From contig CAYGVJ010000001.1 of assembly GCA_964353255.1 (NCBI GenBank), forward strand, positions 34,350 to 98,349: a stretch of 64,000 nt of DNA. The letters run 5' to 3'. The stretch is from VFZS01 sp964353255. Its GTDB lineage: Bacteria; Acidobacteriota; Terriglobia; Bryobacterales; Bryobacteraceae. The first letter of the stretch is position 1; each line of letters begins with the position of its first letter. A program made the position numbers and the translations under genes. The notes beneath the pieces were generated by a model that did not search any database, was not told where the DNA came from, and worked only from the letters and a program-made list of their open reading frames with translations. Shown here piece after piece: positions 1 through 9,037 of the stretch.

Positions 1-1134
1 ACGGGTGGCGATCGAGACCCGGAAGCCCACCTCGAACGGACAGTTCGGCTCCTTGCCTGTGCGGATGCAATCGAGGAAGTCCTGCATGTGGGCGTTGGGG
101 GCGGTCTTGCTCTGGCCCAGCAGCTCCGTGCCCTCGGGCCGGTTCACCTTCTGCGGCAGGTAGCGGATCTGCTGGCCGTGGGAAATGGTGCCGTCGGCGC
201 CCAGCACGTCTTCGGTGACGCCGAGATGGTTGTTGCCGAAACCGGACTCCCAGGTGAACAGCAGCTCCTCGGGGTGCTCCATGGCCACGTTCATGGTGTC
301 CGGCACCTCGCGCCCGTCTTTCCACAAGTAAATGCCGCCCACCGTAGTTACAGCCTTCGGTATCTGAAGCTTCAACACCTTGTACCAGAAAGCAAGCTGA
401 TGGCACATATTCTCGTAAAAATTCCCGCCCGAGTAATCCCAGAAGTAGCGCCAGTTCTGAAAGCGGTTGGCATCGAAGGCGCGCTGCGGCGCTTCTCCCA
501 GGAAGGACTTCCAGATGATGTTCTCCTCGGTCATGTCCGGGAAGACGGGGCGGGCCCATTGCGGCTTGCCGTGCGGCGTGTTGCGGAACATGTGGGCGTG
601 GATGAAGGTGATCTGGCCCACGTAGCCGGTGGCCAGGAAAGCCGCCGCGTCGGTGATCTGGCCGCTCGAACAGGCCTGGTGGCCGATCTGGACGGTGCGC
701 TTGGCGGCGCGCTGGACAGCGGCGCGCATGCGCCTGGCGTGCTCGACGGTGAAGGCCATGGTCTTTTCCTGGTAAACGTGCTTGCCGGCCTCCAGGGCCG
801 CGACGAAGTGCTCGCAGTGCAGGTGCTGCGGGGTGGCGATGAGCACCGCGTCGATGCTCTGGTCGTCGAGCAGATAGCGGTAGTCCAGATAGGTGGCGGC
901 GCCGGGGACCAGCTTCTTGGCGTCTTCCAGCCGCCGCGTGTAGACGTCGGCGAAGGCCACGAACTCGATGTTGGCGCAGGCCAGCGCCTCGCGCACAAGC
1001 TGCATGCCCCGGTCGCCCGGCCCGATGATGCCCAGCCGGATGCGCTCGTTGGCCCCCAGCACGCTCGCGGGCACGGCCAGCGTTCCGGCCAGCCCGGTGG
1101 TCACTTTCCCGATGAAATGGCGACGTGAATCCAT
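1..1134 (-). CDS. Gfo/Idh/MocA-family oxidoreductase, Tat-type signal (partial, 3' end outside window)
   Basis: NAD(P)-dependent sugar or inositol oxidoreductase family; substrate unknown. Translation from the ATG at 1134 gives MDSRRHFIGKVTTGLAGTLA, a twin-arginine-like leader ahead of a Rossmann fold (RLGIIGPGDRGMQ, about residues 32-44). The family EKP position reads YQEKTMA near residue 120. Only 378 codons are inside the window and the frame is open at base 1, so the C-terminus is missing. A GAAGGGG Shine-Dalgarno lies 9 nt before the start, with a TATGAT box further upstream. Exported members are common in Acidobacteria and Planctomycetes. Family certain, substrate not. Confidence 0.88.
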   Translation of the reverse strand, partial: MDSRRHFIGKVTTGLAGTLAVPASVLGANERIRLGIIGPGDRGMQLVREALACANIEFVAFADVYTRRLEDAKKLVPGAATYLDYRYLLDDQSIDAVLIATPQHLHCEHFVAALEAGKHVYQEKTMAFTVEHARRMRAAVQRAAKRTVQIGHQACSSGQITDAAAFLATGYVGQITFIHAHMFRNTPHGKPQWARPVFPDMTEENIIWKSFLGEAPQRAFDANRFQNWRYFWDYSGGNFYENMCHQLAFWYKVLKLQIPKAVTTVGGIYLWKDGREVPDTMNVAMEHPEELLFTWESGFGNNHLGVTEDVLGADGTISHGQQIRYLPQKVNRPEGTELLGQSKTAPNAHMQDFLDCIRTGKEPNCPFEVGFRVSIATR

Positions 1135-1169
1135 GGTTTGAACCCCTTCAATCATAGCATTGCGGCGGC

Positions 1170-2477
1170 TCAGGGCCTCCGCATGGGCACATCCAGACGC
1201 AGCTCGCGGAAGAAGCGGGCGCGCATTTCGCCGAGCCACGGGTCGGCGTAGCGGCGGGCCAGGTCGATGGTGGCGAGAGCCGCAGTGCCGCGCTCCTTCG
1301 CCACGGCCACGGTGGCGCCGTCGGGATCCAGGATGTAAGTGGGATGGTCGTAGCCCGAAGCCGCCAGGAACACGTGGTTCTCGATAGCGCGGGCCTTGGG
1401 CAGCGCCTCGTAGCCGCCCCAGATGGGCAGCAGGACGATCTCGGCGCCGCCCAGGGCCAGGGCGCGGGCCGGGTCGGCGTACTGTAGGTCCCAGCAAATC
1501 ATGATGCCCAACTTACCGAAGTCGGCCTGAAAGACGGGGTAGTCGTTGCCCGGCGTGAGGCCGCCTTCGATCTCCTCCCGCGGCAGATACACCTTGCGGT
1601 ACTTACCCGCCACGCGGCCCTGGCGGTCGATGAGCACTGCGGTGTTGTAGATAGCGATGCCTTCGCGCTCGTACAGGCCCGCCACAAGGTACGTGTTCCG
1701 ACGGCGGGCCACCTCGCCCAGGCGGTTCGTGGTGGGACCCGGTACGGTCTCCGCCACGTCAGCGTACTTCTTGCCGGTGGCCACCACGGTGATGCCCTCG
1801 GGCAGCAGAACCAGGTCGGTTGGGCCGGGCACGACCTTCTCGATGACCTCGAGGAATTGCCGGACGCTCTCCGCCGCCGCGCCGGTGGTCTTGGGCGGCC
1901 GGTAGTTGATGGCGGCGAGGCGGACGGGCCTGGCGGCGGGCGCGGGGACGGCTTCGAGCGACACGTCGTCCCACCACACGGTGGTGTAGGGCGCGTTTTG
2001 CAGGAAGAGCTGAATCTTGACGGCGGCGGCCTTCTCAGGAGCGGGGGCTTCCGCGGCGATGCGCCTCCACTCGCCCTCGGGGATGACCCGCCAGGCGTAC
2101 TCGGGCTGGCCGGCGCGTCTGCCGCCGGCGTCGATCCAGTCCAGCCGGGCGACGACGTCCAGCGGCTCGTAGCGCGGCGCCTCGAGGCGATACCAGGCGG
2201 TCAGGCGGTACCACTTGCCAGGCTCGACCCCGGTGGCCGTGTACTCCCAACCCCCAAAGGCCGCGGCGTTGCTGTTCCCGGAAATGGCCAGCGAGCCGGG
2301 CTGGCCGCGCGAATGGACGCGGTCCACGAAAGTCCGCGGGGCGATCTCGGCGCGCGCCGCCCACCGTTGCCATCCCGGCGGCAGACCGTCGGCGCCGGCT
2401 TCGAAACCCGATTGATGAAGCGGAAGCTGCGCGCCCAAGGCCAGGCTCGCCGACAACAACCAGAGTGCGTGTTTCAT
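1170..2477 (-). CDS. Secreted carbon-nitrogen hydrolase (nitrilase superfamily) with N-terminal beta-sandwich
   Basis: A 435-residue protein with a cleavable signal (MKHALWLLSASLALGAQ), then a carbohydrate-binding-like beta-sandwich (about 25-175), then a nitrilase-fold amidohydrolase (about 185-430). The Glu-Lys-Cys triad is visible: LLPEG near 225, KYRKVYLP near 297 and IMICWD near 332. The family hydrolyses C-N bonds of amides or nitriles; the substrate cannot be told. The fusion of an exported binding domain to a nitrilase suggests action in the periplasm or outside the cell. The start codon sits 7 nt after a TATACT box with no Shine-Dalgarno, compatible with a leaderless mRNA. Confidence 0.88.
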   Translation of the reverse strand: MKHALWLLSASLALGAQLPLHQSGFEAGADGLPPGWQRWAARAEIAPRTFVDRVHSRGQPGSLAISGNSNAAAFGGWEYTATGVEPGKWYRLTAWYRLEAPRYEPLDVVARLDWIDAGGRRAGQPEYAWRVIPEGEWRRIAAEAPAPEKAAAVKIQLFLQNAPYTTVWWDDVSLEAVPAPAARPVRLAAINYRPPKTTGAAAESVRQFLEVIEKVVPGPTDLVLLPEGITVVATGKKYADVAETVPGPTTNRLGEVARRRNTYLVAGLYEREGIAIYNTAVLIDRQGRVAGKYRKVYLPREEIEGGLTPGNDYPVFQADFGKLGIMICWDLQYADPARALALGGAEIVLLPIWGGYEALPKARAIENHVFLAASGYDHPTYILDPDGATVAVAKERGTAALATIDLARRYADPWLGEMRARFFRELRLDVPMRRP

Positions 2478-2484
2478 GGGTAAG

Positions 2485-2490
2485 AGTATA
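2485..2490 (-). promoter_or_regulatory. -10 box of the nitrilase gene, 7 nt before ATG
   Basis: TATACT on the minus strand is followed by seven bases and the ATG at 2477. Transcription would begin at or next to the start codon. No clear -35 is seen. Confidence 0.45.
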
Positions 2491-2497
2491 TGACGAT

Positions 2498-2522
2498 GCG
2501 CCCGGCCTCAGCGGCCGGGCGC
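2498..2522. other. Perfect 10-bp stem hairpin upstream of the nitrilase gene
   Basis: GCGCCCGGCC, a 5-nt loop, then its exact complement. It has no T-run on either strand, so it is not a standard terminator. It lies between the IS relic and the nitrilase -10 box and could be a regulatory or REP-like element. Confidence 0.4.
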
Positions 2523-2537
2523 GGCTTCGCAGGCTGA

Positions 2538-3113
2538 AGACGCTGCTGAAAAAGTCAGTTTCTGCGGCAGAGCTTAGTTCGGGCTGTGTTGATTCGCGCG
2601 AAGAATCACGCCCGCGAGGCCCGCTAAGGGCCTCCGCGAGCCCTTGGGAAGGCTTTTTGTGCCCGTTTGGACACACTTCGGCCTGGGCTTACGCGGCCTG
2701 AACCGCCAGCGTCTTCAGGCGGGTCAGGTTGTACGCGCTCAGCGCCAGGGTGAACATCCACCCGACCAGGGCGCGGCCGCGGCGACAGAAGGTTGTAGTC
2801 GAGCTGCTCCATCAGCAGCCGTTCGCTGCGCACTGAGAACAGGACTTCGAGCAGCAGGGCGCGCAAAAGCTTCTCGGGCGCGATCGACGGCCGATCGAGC
2901 CGCGAGTACAGTCGAGCGAACTCGGTGGAAAGCTGACTGAGAGCCCGGTCCGTCATCCCACGGATGGCCCGCCAGGGGTGATCGGACGGCACTCTCTCCT
3001 CGGGGGAGAGGTAGCTGACCATGGCGTTCTGATTGAGGTCCTCTCCACGGATAAAACAAAGACGACAAAAAATGTTTCAAGGATACAGTCGACTTACTTT
3101 TTCAGCACCGTCT
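2538..3113 (-). mobile_element. Decayed insertion sequence with matching terminal inverted repeats (IS1182/IS5-like)
   Basis: The ends 2538-2559 and 3092-3113 are inverted repeats identical at 20 of 22 positions, both containing GCTGAAAAAGT. Between them lies a truncated transposase. The element is about 576 bp where a full one would be about 1.5 kb, so most of the catalytic region is gone. No target-site duplication could be recognised with confidence. The structure resembles a non-autonomous, MITE-like deletion derivative. Confidence 0.7.
2689..3022 (-). pseudogene. Transposase relic: N-terminus joined to C-terminus with internal deletion and frameshift
   Basis: The N-terminal part from the ATG at 3022 reads SDHPWRAIR, then RPSIAPEKLLRALLLEVLFS and ERLLMEQLDYNLL, the classic start of IS1182/IS5-type transposases. 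After that the frame shifts and the remaining codons read MFTLALSAYNLTRLKTLA up to the TAA at 2689-2691, which is the typical C-terminal end. The DDE catalytic core between them is deleted, so the gene cannot make an active transposase. Confidence 0.72.
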
Positions 3114-3132
3114 GAAGCGTGCGCCACGAAGC

Positions 3133-5154
3133 TCACTGTGCTCGGCCCGGGTCCTTGACTGGCACCGTGAACTCGAGCGTCGCCGGCGCGCCTGCCGCCA
3201 CCTGCACGGGAGCCCTCAGGCGCACCAGGTCCACGAAGCAGGCGGTGGATTTCTCGGTGCAGTAGTAGACCACCGCATCCACGGTCACCTCTGTCTGGCC
3301 GGCGGCGGCAGCCAGCGGCACTGCCAGCGGGAACTGTGGATTGTGCAGGTCGAACGCCTCAGGCTCGACCTCGAACCTGACCGCCTGCGGGTTGCCAGAC
3401 TTCCAGTGGAAGTAGAACGGAGCGCCTTTGGCGAGCTTGTAGCCCGCCGGCAGAGCCAGCGCCAGGCGCAGGACGCCCTGCCCGGGCCGAACCTTCACCG
3501 GCGGCAATTCCACCAAGCGTCCGCGGAAGCGCTCCACCTCCAGGCGCGCCAGCTTGGTCTGGTTGGAGAATTCCAACGTGCGGACCTCCTTGGCGGCCAG
3601 ATCGACCACGCGGATCAGGTGATTGTTCGTGTCGGCGACGAACAGCTTGCCCTGGAGGAACACCAGCCCGCCCGGCTCGTTGAAAGCCGCCTCGGCGAGC
3701 TTGCCGTCGCGCCAACCGGGCTTTCCCGTGCCGGCGAGCGTGGTGCTTGTGCCGCGGGCCGGGTCGATGATCTTGATCTTCGAGTTGTAGGTGTCGGCGA
3801 CGTAGAGCAGGCCTCCGTGGAAGACCACCCCCAGCGGGTGCTGGAGCCGGGCGTACGGGCGCGTGCCGTCGCGGTCCCCGAACTCGAAGAGATCCTCGCC
3901 GATCAGCGTGCCCACCCGGCCTGACGCGCCCAGATCCGCCCAGCGGACGGAGCTGCTCTCGCTGTCGGCGAAGTACAGGCGCTTTCCGTCGGTGGTGATG
4001 CCGCTGGGCTGAGCCAGCGCGGCGCTCGAGAGCGGTCCGTCGATGCGCGCTTCGCGGTCCGACCCGGCGTAGGGCTGCGCCGCGTGGGTCGCCAGGTCCG
4101 CCACCCAGAGCTGGTGCGATCCCGCCATGGCGATGTAGAGCTGGCCCGCGTGAACCACGATGTCCCAGGGCGAGTTCAGGTCCACGGCTGTCCCTCGCCC
4201 CGCGACGCCGAGACCGCGGGCCTGCCGGCCGGTTCCCAGCACCGTAGTCACCTGGCGCGTGCGCAGATTCGCGGCACGGATGGCGTGGTTGTCCGTGTCG
4301 GCGATGTATAGAACTTCCCCGTCCACCGCCGTGCCCTGTGGGTGGTTGAACTCGGCCGTCTCGAACGGGCCGTCCCGGAAGCCGGCCTCGCCGCTGCCAA
4401 TGACCTCCTCGATGGCCCCCTCGGCGCTGGTGATCAGGATGCGGTTGTGGTTGGAGTCCGTGATGTGCAGCCTGCTTCGGGCGGGGTCGGCCGAGACCTT
4501 TCCGGGAAAAGCCAGCAGCGTACTCGCGCGGCGGCTCTCTTCCAGCGCCGGCGGAAGCGGGCCACGCCGGAGCTCGCCGCGGGCATCGAAGTGCCGGATG
4601 GTCTCCCGGATGGCCGCATCCAGCGGCTCGAAAACGCCCTCACCCGAGCGCTCCCCGATGATCTTCCCGCGGGGGTTGATCAGCACCACGGTGGGCCAGC
4701 CGCTGACACCATAACTGCGCCAGACTTCCAGCGCGTGGTCGTTGACTACAGGGTGACGGATGCCGTAACGCAAGATGGCCTGCCGGATCTGTTCGGTGTC
4801 CCGCTCGTTCAGAAACTTCGCCGAGTGCACGCCGATCACCACCAGCTCGCTCGTGTACTTCTCTTCCAGCTTTCGCAGGTCCGGCAGGATGTGCATGCAG
4901 TTGATGCAGCAGAACGTCCAGAAATCCAGCAGGACGATCTTGCCGCGGAGCCCGCGCAGGGTCAGGCGGCCCTCCGTGTTCAGCCACTCGAGCTGCGGCG
5001 GGAACTCCGGCGCGCTGATGGTCCCCTCGAACAGTTCCCCGGTTGACAGCTTGCCCTCCTTGGCCAACGAACGGCTCTGCTGGCCCTGGCAGTAGCCCAC
5101 CACGGCCAGCAACCCCAGCAGCAGCGACACTCCCATCCCGGGCAAGCGCTTCAT
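3133..5154 (-). CDS. NHLRC2-like exported thioredoxin-fold / NHL beta-propeller protein
   Basis: A 673-residue protein in three parts. After an N-terminal export signal there is a thioredoxin-like domain (about 45-190) with the unusual CCINC redox motif at residues 82-86, then an NHL-repeat propeller (about 210-530; repeated blades such as LYIADTDNHAIRAANL), then a beta-rich tail with a Cys pair (YYCTEKSTACF). This order matches the animal NHLRC2 family and bacterial DipZ-related proteins. The function of bacterial members is unclear; a thiol-disulfide role in the envelope is the reasonable inference. A GGGAG Shine-Dalgarno precedes the ATG. Confidence 0.85.
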   Translation of the reverse strand: MKRLPGMGVSLLLGLLAVVGYCQGQQSRSLAKEGKLSTGELFEGTISAPEFPPQLEWLNTEGRLTLRGLRGKIVLLDFWTFCCINCMHILPDLRKLEEKYTSELVVIGVHSAKFLNERDTEQIRQAILRYGIRHPVVNDHALEVWRSYGVSGWPTVVLINPRGKIIGERSGEGVFEPLDAAIRETIRHFDARGELRRGPLPPALEESRRASTLLAFPGKVSADPARSRLHITDSNHNRILITSAEGAIEEVIGSGEAGFRDGPFETAEFNHPQGTAVDGEVLYIADTDNHAIRAANLRTRQVTTVLGTGRQARGLGVAGRGTAVDLNSPWDIVVHAGQLYIAMAGSHQLWVADLATHAAQPYAGSDREARIDGPLSSAALAQPSGITTDGKRLYFADSESSSVRWADLGASGRVGTLIGEDLFEFGDRDGTRPYARLQHPLGVVFHGGLLYVADTYNSKIKIIDPARGTSTTLAGTGKPGWRDGKLAEAAFNEPGGLVFLQGKLFVADTNNHLIRVVDLAAKEVRTLEFSNQTKLARLEVERFRGRLVELPPVKVRPGQGVLRLALALPAGYKLAKGAPFYFHWKSGNPQAVRFEVEPEAFDLHNPQFPLAVPLAAAAGQTEVTVDAVVYYCTEKSTACFVDLVRLRAPVQVAAGAPATLEFTVPVKDPGRAQ

Positions 5155-5185
5155 GTGGTCTCCCAGAGGAATCCCGGCTCTACCT

Positions 5186-6070
5186 CTATTCTAGCGGGAG
5201 CAGGCCGCGCGTCTTGAGCCAGTCGGCCAGGCGCCCGGCCCAGGTGGAGAGCACCGGGTCGCTGGGAGCCAGGCCCACGCCATGCTTGCCGCGCTCGTAG
5301 ATGTGCATCTCGGCGGGCACACCGGCCTTGCGCAGCGCCAGGTAGAACAGGATGCTGTTCTCCGGCGGCACGCCCTGGTCTGCGGTGGTGTGGAACAGAA
5401 AGGTGGGGGGCGTCTGCGGGGTGACCTGTTTCTCGTTGGAGAGCAACTCGAGGAGCTGGGGGTCGGGGTTCTCGCCGAGTAAGTTGGTGCGGGAGCCGCG
5501 GTGCACGTGCTCGGTGGCGAGAGAAATCACCGGGTAGGCCAGGATCAGGAAGTCGGGCCGTGAGCTGATGCGTTCGACCGGGTCGGCAGCCTCCGGCTGG
5601 CCGGCGTCAAAATGGGTCCCGGCCGTCGAGGCCAGGTGGCCCCCGGCGGAAAAGCCCCAGATGCCGGTGCGGTCCGGCGCAATGCCGAATTCGCGGGCGC
5701 GCAGGCGGACGGTGCGGATGGCACGCTGCGCGTCCTGGAGCGGTGCGGGATGGTGATAGCGCGGGCCCAGGCGGTACTTCAGCACGAACGCCGCCACGCC
5801 CAACGAGTTCAGCCACTGGGCGATTTGCCGGCCTTCGTGGTCCATGGCCAGGGTGCGATATGCGCCTCCGGGGCAGACCACTACGCCGGTCCGGACCGCG
5901 TTTTCCGGCAGTGGCAGGTAAATGCTCAGCGTGGGCCGGTCGGCGTCTTCATTGCCGACGGCGCCGGGGGCACCGTCCGGCCAAAGCAGCTCGGTTTTTG
6001 GCTCCTGGGCGGCTGCCTGGCCCAGGCTCGCGACCAGCAAAGCGAAGATGACGTGGAGCATGAAGTCCAT
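5186..6070 (-). CDS. Secreted alpha/beta hydrolase, acetyl-esterase (BD-FAE/xylan esterase-like)
   Basis: A 294-residue hydrolase with a signal peptide ending near AQEPK. The oxyanion region is CPGGAYRTLA, the nucleophile elbow is GFSAGG (about residue 147), the acid lies in TTADQGVPPENS and the catalytic His in GKHGVGL near the C-terminus. The pattern fits small carbohydrate acetyl/feruloyl esterases that act on plant polymers. It lies 31 bp downstream of the NHLRC2-like gene's start, on the same strand, so the two may share transcription. Exact substrate unknown. Confidence 0.83.
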   Translation of the reverse strand: MDFMLHVIFALLVASLGQAAAQEPKTELLWPDGAPGAVGNEDADRPTLSIYLPLPENAVRTGVVVCPGGAYRTLAMDHEGRQIAQWLNSLGVAAFVLKYRLGPRYHHPAPLQDAQRAIRTVRLRAREFGIAPDRTGIWGFSAGGHLASTAGTHFDAGQPEAADPVERISSRPDFLILAYPVISLATEHVHRGSRTNLLGENPDPQLLELLSNEKQVTPQTPPTFLFHTTADQGVPPENSILFYLALRKAGVPAEMHIYERGKHGVGLAPSDPVLSTWAGRLADWLKTRGLLPLE

Positions 6071-6107
6071 GCTACTAGAGACGCCGGCCCGGCTACAGCA
6101 GACAGGC

Positions 6108-7613
6108 TTACCGGTTTGTGCCGGCGGTTCGGCTTTTCTTGATCGCCCGGCCGGCCAGGTCCCGGAGGTGTTCCACCAGTCCCATCACGCGCCGGTCGGG
6201 CGGGTGTTTCCAGCCCAGCCGGTCGAAGTACAGGCAGCCGACCAGCACGCGGTCTACCAGGACGGGCAGCAGCCCGAAGCTGGCGGCCTCGAGCTGTTTC
6301 AGGACTTGAGGTTCCGCGTGGCCGGCGCTGGTATCCCGGGGGACGAACAGGTCCTGCTTGAACTGGAGTGCGTTGCCGATAGGTCCCCCTTCCGGCCCAA
6401 TGGAGAAATGGAACCGGTCACGAAGGCTGTCGGCGCCCTCGCCCAAGGCGAGGCGGCCCTGGATGTGGGTGTGGTCGGGATTCACCAGGCAGAACAGCAC
6501 CCGGTCGAACGCGCCGCTCCGGTAGACCGCTTCCAGGATCATCATCAGGACGTCGTTGAGCCGGAACTCCCCGGGGGCTTCCAGCAGCGCTTCCACCTCG
6601 TGGGTCAACTGCTCCAGCAAGTCGGCGCCGTGGGCGACTTCCTCCAGATCCGGCCCGCTGGCGGCTGCGGCGGCCTCCGCGGCGCCCGTCACGGCAGCTT
6701 CCACCTGCCGGCTCAGGCGGAGATGATCCAGGGGGATGCGCAGCAGGTTGAAGGTGTTCCTGGTGTCCAGCACGGCCGTGTCCAGGATGCGCCCGACTTG
6801 GCTTTTCTGGATTTGGAGGACGGGCAGGTAGTCTTGGACGAGCATGTTGACCCGCGCCCGGGTGCCCTCCGGCTCGCGGCGGTATACGGCGGTGGTCAAG
6901 GCGTGGCTGAAAGCGGTCAATGCGCTGAGCTGGTCGGCCTCCTTGCGAGCGGCAACCACGCGCCGAGGGTCGGGAGCGGCTAGGCAGCGCAGCACTTGCT
7001 CCGGCATTCTCCAGTGCTGGGCCACGGCCTGGCCCAGGTCGTCATAGGTGAACTGCATCACCCGCAGGCAGGCTTCCCGGTCCGACAGGTTCTCCTCGTT
7101 CATCTCAAGCAAGATCGAGGCATACTGGCGCGGGAAGTAGCTGGCGACCAGCACTTCCCCCAGGTTCCGGAACATGCCGCACAGGTAGGCCTCCTCGCGC
7201 CGGGGGTAGCGGATCTCGGCGGCCACCGAGCGCGCCTCGTTAGCCGTGAGCAGCGAGAGCAGCATTAGTTCTTTCAGCCCGGGCGACTGCTGGCGGAAGT
7301 GCTCGAACAACGCCAGGCTGCCGGACAGGTAGCGGATGGCCTGGGTTCCCAGCAGAACCACCGCGTGGCTGACGCTGAGGATCTGGCGGTCCGAGCGGTT
7401 GTAGTGCACTGAGTTGGCCGTGCGCAGAACTTTCAGGGTGAGGCTGTAGTCGCGCAACACCAGCGAGGTCAGGCGCCGCAAGGACGTCTCCTCGTCGTCC
7501 AGGGCGTGCATGACCTGCTGGATGTGGCCGGAGAGAGCGGGGAAATCAGGCTGCTTGAGGATCTCCTTCAGGCAGGCATCGATGTGCTGCTGTCTGGTAA
7601 GCTCCTCGGCCAA
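6108..7613 (-). CDS. HDOD-domain protein with C-terminal GAF-like domain
   Basis: A 501-residue cytosolic protein. Residues about 10-225 form an HDOD domain, the HD-GYP-related signalling fold that usually lacks phosphodiesterase metal ligands. Residues about 330-495 look like a GAF sensor (NDVLMMILEAVYRSGAFDRV and later SFGLLPVLVDRVLVGCLYF). The start is TTG at 7613, supported by a GGGGGTGGGG purine stretch; no in-frame ATG lies nearby. It starts 12 bp after the GmhA-like gene stop, so it is probably the last gene of that operon. A regulatory role is inferred, with no known partner. Confidence 0.8.
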   Translation of the reverse strand: MAEELTRQQHIDACLKEILKQPDFPALSGHIQQVMHALDDEETSLRRLTSLVLRDYSLTLKVLRTANSVHYNRSDRQILSVSHAVVLLGTQAIRYLSGSLALFEHFRQQSPGLKELMLLSLLTANEARSVAAEIRYPRREEAYLCGMFRNLGEVLVASYFPRQYASILLEMNEENLSDREACLRVMQFTYDDLGQAVAQHWRMPEQVLRCLAAPDPRRVVAARKEADQLSALTAFSHALTTAVYRREPEGTRARVNMLVQDYLPVLQIQKSQVGRILDTAVLDTRNTFNLLRIPLDHLRLSRQVEAAVTGAAEAAAAASGPDLEEVAHGADLLEQLTHEVEALLEAPGEFRLNDVLMMILEAVYRSGAFDRVLFCLVNPDHTHIQGRLALGEGADSLRDRFHFSIGPEGGPIGNALQFKQDLFVPRDTSAGHAEPQVLKQLEAASFGLLPVLVDRVLVGCLYFDRLGWKHPPDRRVMGLVEHLRDLAGRAIKKSRTAGTNR

Positions 7614-7625
7614 GCCCCACCCCCG

Positions 7626-8183
7626 TCACGCGCCGCCTTCCATGAAGTAGTAGCCGATCATGTGGCAGACGATCATGTGGGCATCCTCGATCCGGCCCAT
7701 GTGCTCGACCGGAACCCGGATCTCGAGCTGTGCCAGCCGGCCCAGTTTTCCCCCCTCGCGCCCGGTTAATCCCAGGGTCCGGCAGCCGACCGAGTTGGCG
7801 TACTCGATGGCGCGCAGCACGTTGGGCGAGTTGCCTGAACCGCTGATGCCCACTACAAGATCGCCGGATTGGGCGAAATTCTTTAATTGCTCGACGAATA
7901 CTGCCTCGAAGTCCACGTCATTGGCATAGGCGGTGATGGTGGGTACCGACTCGGTCAGGGCCAGGATCCGGAACCGCGTGGGGCGGCTGTAACTGGCCCC
8001 CTTTACCATATCGGTGACGAAGTGCGTGGCCGTGGCGGCGCTGCCGCCGTTGCCGCAGACGAAGATCTGCCGGCCCTCTGCGCGGGCCTCGCTGAACCAC
8101 TCAATGGCCTGCCCGACGCGCTCCAGGTCAACGGCGTCGAGCGCTTTCAACAGCTCGTCTATGTAATGTTCCGGAGAGCTCAT
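7626..8183 (-). CDS. SIS-domain sugar-phosphate isomerase, GmhA-like
   Basis: At 185 residues this is the size of sedoheptulose-7-phosphate isomerase GmhA. The phosphate-binding motifs GNGGSAATATHF (about 42-53) and SGSGNS (about 114-119) are present, as is the C-terminal EDAHMIVCHMI segment that matches the helix carrying GmhA active-site residues. GmhA converts sedoheptulose-7-P to D-glycero-D-manno-heptose-7-P. The start overlaps the stop of the ROK kinase by 4 bp (8180-8183), which indicates translational coupling. A different ketose phosphate substrate cannot be excluded. Confidence 0.82.
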   Translation of the reverse strand: MSSPEHYIDELLKALDAVDLERVGQAIEWFSEARAEGRQIFVCGNGGSAATATHFVTDMVKGASYSRPTRFRILALTESVPTITAYANDVDFEAVFVEQLKNFAQSGDLVVGISGSGNSPNVLRAIEYANSVGCRTLGLTGREGGKLGRLAQLEIRVPVEHMGRIEDAHMIVCHMIGYYFMEGGA

Positions 8184-9037
8184 CTGCTTGCCTCCTGTCT
8201 CGCCAACGCTAGCGCGCCCCGGAGCACACTATCGTCACCCAGGGCCGCGGGCTTCACATCTATGCGCGCTCCCGACCAGGCCGTGATCTGCCGGCCCAGC
8301 TCCTCCCGCAGCGGCCCGAACAGCGCTTCGCCCGCCTTGCTGATGCCCCCGCCGATGACAATGCGCGCGGGATTCAACAACATGATGGCCGCCTTCAGCC
8401 CCAGGGCCAGGTCGATTACGTAGCGGCGGACGAACTCGGGTTTCTGGAGGAGCTGGCGGGCCGGACGGCCGTGGTCCGCTTCCAGCCAGAGGCCGCCGCA
8501 CATTCGCTCCAGGCAGCCGCGGGCCCCGCACAGGCACTGGGGCCCGTCGGGACGGACTGAGAGATGCCCGATCTCTCCCGCCCAGGAATCGGCGCCGCGG
8601 TAGATGTCGCCGTCCACCACCAGACCACCGCCGATGCCCGTCGATAGGGTCATGTAGAACAGCGGCGTGCACCCCGCACCGGCTCCGAAGACGGCCTCGC
8701 CCAGAGCCCCCACGTTGGCATCGTTGTCCATGACGGCGGGCAAAGCGAGTTCCTGCTCGATCCAGGCAGGCAGGGCGAAGTCCTGCCAGCCGCCGACGTG
8801 GGTGGAGAGCGCCACGCGCTGCTCGGCAAACCGCACCGGCCCGCCGAAGCCGATGCCGCAGCGCTCCAGGCGCCACTCAAGCCGCCAGCCTTGGGCGATG
8901 GCCCGGATCTGGTCCAGCATCCAGTCGCGGCCCGCGTCCCGGTCCGTCGAGCGAGACTCCCGCAGCGCCAGGCGGTCCCCTTCGAACACGGCCATGGTGA
9001 ACTTGGTGCCGCCGATGTCGATGGCCAGAGCATTCAC
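8180..9037 (-). CDS. ROK-family sugar kinase
   Basis: A 285-residue ROK kinase with the ATP-binding start AIDIGGTKFTMAVFEG, the catalytic Asp region DNDANVGALGEAVFG (about 100-115), the glycine-rich STGIGGG, and the zinc-binding ROK signature running from GHLS to CLCGARGCLE (about 155-180). These kinases phosphorylate glucose, N-acetylmannosamine and related sugars. Its ATG overlaps the PfkB gene stop by 4 bp, placing it fourth in the operon. Which sugar it uses is unknown; finding it beside a second, PfkB-type kinase suggests two separate phosphorylation steps. Confidence 0.88.
   Translation of the reverse strand: MNALAIDIGGTKFTMAVFEGDRLALRESRSTDRDAGRDWMLDQIRAIAQGWRLEWRLERCGIGFGGPVRFAEQRVALSTHVGGWQDFALPAWIEQELALPAVMDNDANVGALGEAVFGAGAGCTPLFYMTLSTGIGGGLVVDGDIYRGADSWAGEIGHLSVRPDGPQCLCGARGCLERMCGGLWLEADHGRPARQLLQKPEFVRRYVIDLALGLKAAIMLLNPARIVIGGGISKAGEALFGPLREELGRQITAWSGARIDVKPAALGDDSVLRGALALARQEASR

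Noticed and set aside
2624..3080. Two overlapping minus-strand frames as separate small genes
   Set aside because: They are pieces and shadow frames of one decayed transposase inside matching terminal repeats.
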